64,000 nt of DNA, from assembly GCA_033239005.1 (NCBI GenBank), contig BSQZ01000034.1:6362501-6426500 (forward strand). The letters run 5' to 3'. Position 1 is the stretch's first letter; each line of letters begins with the position of its first letter. The position numbers and the translations under genes were made by a program. The notes under the pieces were generated by a model, which was given only the letters and a program-made list of their open reading frames with translations, had not been told where the DNA came from and searched no databases. Shown here one piece after another: positions 62,959-64,000 of this stretch. Source of the stretch: Lamellibrachia satsuma (lineage: Eukaryota > Annelida > Polychaeta > Sabellida > Siboglinidae).

Positions 62959-64000
62959 CGCAAACTTGTCGAGCAGGCCAACCCCACAAACTTGTCGAGC
63001 AGGCCAACCCCACAAACTTGTCAAGCAGGCCAACCCCACAAACTTGTCGAGCAAGCCAACACCACAAACTTGTCGAGCATGCCAACCCCACAAACTTGTC
63101 AAGCAGGCCAACCCCACAAACTTGTCGAGCATGCCAACCCCACAAACTTGTCGAGCAGGCCAACCCCAGAAACTTGTCGAGCAAGCCAACCCCACAAACT
63201 TGTCAAGCAGGCCAACCCCACCAACTTATCGAGCAGGCCAACCCCACAAATTTGTCAAGCAGGCCAACACCACCAACTTGTCGAGCAGGCCAACCACACA
63301 AACTTGTCGAGCAAGCCAACCCCACAAACTTGTCAAGCAGGCCAACCCCACAAACTTGTCGAGCAGGCCAACCCCACAAACTTGTCGAGCAGGCCAACCC
63401 CACAAACTTGTCGAGCAGGCCAACCCCACAAACTTGTCGAGCAGGCCAACCCCACAAACTTGTCGAGCAGGCCAACCCCACAAACTTGTCGAGCAGGCCA
63501 ACCCCACAAACTTGTCGAGCAGGCCAACCCCACAAACTTGTCGAGCAGGCCAACCCCACAAACTTGTCGAGCAGGCCAACCCCACAAACTTGTCGAGCAT
63601 GCCAACCCCACAAACTTGTCGAGCAGGCCAACCCCACAAACTTGTCGAGCAGGCCAACCCCACAAACTTGTCGAGCAGGCCAACACCACCAACTTGTCGA
63701 GCAGGCCAACCCCACAAATTTGTCGAGCAAGCCAACCCCACAAATTTGTCGAGCAGGCCAACCCCACAAACTTGTCGTGCAGGCCAACCCTACAAACTTG
63801 TCGAGCAGGCCAACCCCAGAAACTTGTCGAGCAAGCCAACCCCACAAACTTGTCAAGCAGGCCAACCCCACAAACTTGTCGAGCAGGCCAACCCCACCAA
63901 CTTATCGAGCAGGCCAACCCCACAAACTTGTCGAGCAGGCCAATCCCACAAACTTGTCGAGTAGGCCAACCCCACCAACTTATCGAGCAGGCCAACCCCA
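62933..64000. repeat. 26-bp minisatellite, about 41 units, runs off the window
   Basis: Unit ccaaccccacaaacttgtcg plus agcagg, 26 bases, with a few recurrent variants (caagcag, cgagcat, ccagaaactt, ccaccaactt). The order of variants near 63160-63240 recurs near 63815-63912, indicating a larger duplication inside the array. No unit has a stop in any of three frames on either strand, so very long frames result: 357 codons (+, from 62891) and about 220 codons (-). A 26-residue protein repeat per 78 bases is a consequence. I regard the frames as incidental, though a + frame continues from the gag-like fragment. Confidence 0.95.

Noticed and set aside
63203..63995. Minus-strand frame of about 220 codons with the repeated peptide LLDKFVGLACSTSLWGW
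   Set aside because: Result of the 26-base minisatellite, which is open in all frames; no start, promoter or flanking coding sequence supports it.

Overview
This window reads as nuclear DNA of an invertebrate animal. It has no bacterial-style gene packing. It shows GT-AG introns, TATA and inverted-CCAAT promoters, tRNA-derived SINE-like units, many non-LTR retrotransposon families (L2/CR1, Jockey-like, RTE), a Penelope-like fragment, a PIF/Harbinger element, and very long (TA)n, (TATG)n and (AGC)n arrays. The mobile elements do not allow a phylum call. Most long open frames are transposon remains or simple-repeat artefacts.

The most interesting host content is a small family of secreted cysteine-rich peptide genes in three copies on the + strand. 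Copy 1 is cut by the left edge (terminal coding exon 859-937, UTR exon from 1477). Copy 2 is complete (promoter near 13126-13173, coding exons 13513-14790). Copy 3 is complete (promoter near 42941-42987, coding exons 43330-46298). Each complete gene has an untranslated first exon, a 19-codon signal-peptide exon, a short exon 2 and a cysteine-rich exon 3. All three copies have a further exon 4. The signal exon, promoter and introns are conserved, but the mature peptide is not: copy 2 has six cysteines, and copy 3 has ten and reads through into exon 4. The genes lie in duplicated blocks (1-1985, about 8340-15600, about 38330-46440). An L2 element sits in one block and a different LINE in the other, so each block supplies the empty site for the other.

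A second host signal is a set of exons that look like a dispanin/CD225 (IFITM-like) membrane protein: a terminal exon with a hydrophobic segment at 2142-2289, and two copies of a proline/tyrosine-rich PPPY first exon at 57610-57673 and 61097-61160. The first exons lie in a tandem duplication (about 57430-59718 and 61000-62730). One copy was hit by an L2 element. The other was hit by a 645-bp Harbinger deletion derivative with clear terminal repeats and a CAG target duplication.

The rest, left to right: CR1 end, 60-bp minisatellite, Jockey-like RT and a decayed transposase-like gene (2.8-6.9 kb); L2 (9.1-13.0 kb); an unrecognised decayed minus-strand frame (16.3-17.3 kb); 5'-truncated RTE with target duplication (21.25-23.17 kb); a mosaic of direct and inverted composite repeats (19-33 kb); microsatellite complex (35.3-37.9 kb); LINE (38.5-42.4 kb); Penelope fragment and minus-strand LINE (46.9-48.9 kb); decayed L2/CR1 pieces including an L1-type ORF1 (52.2-57.4 kb); and, at the right end, a 26-bp minisatellite that seems to have grown out of a retrotransposon gag-like coding sequence (62.93 kb to the window end).
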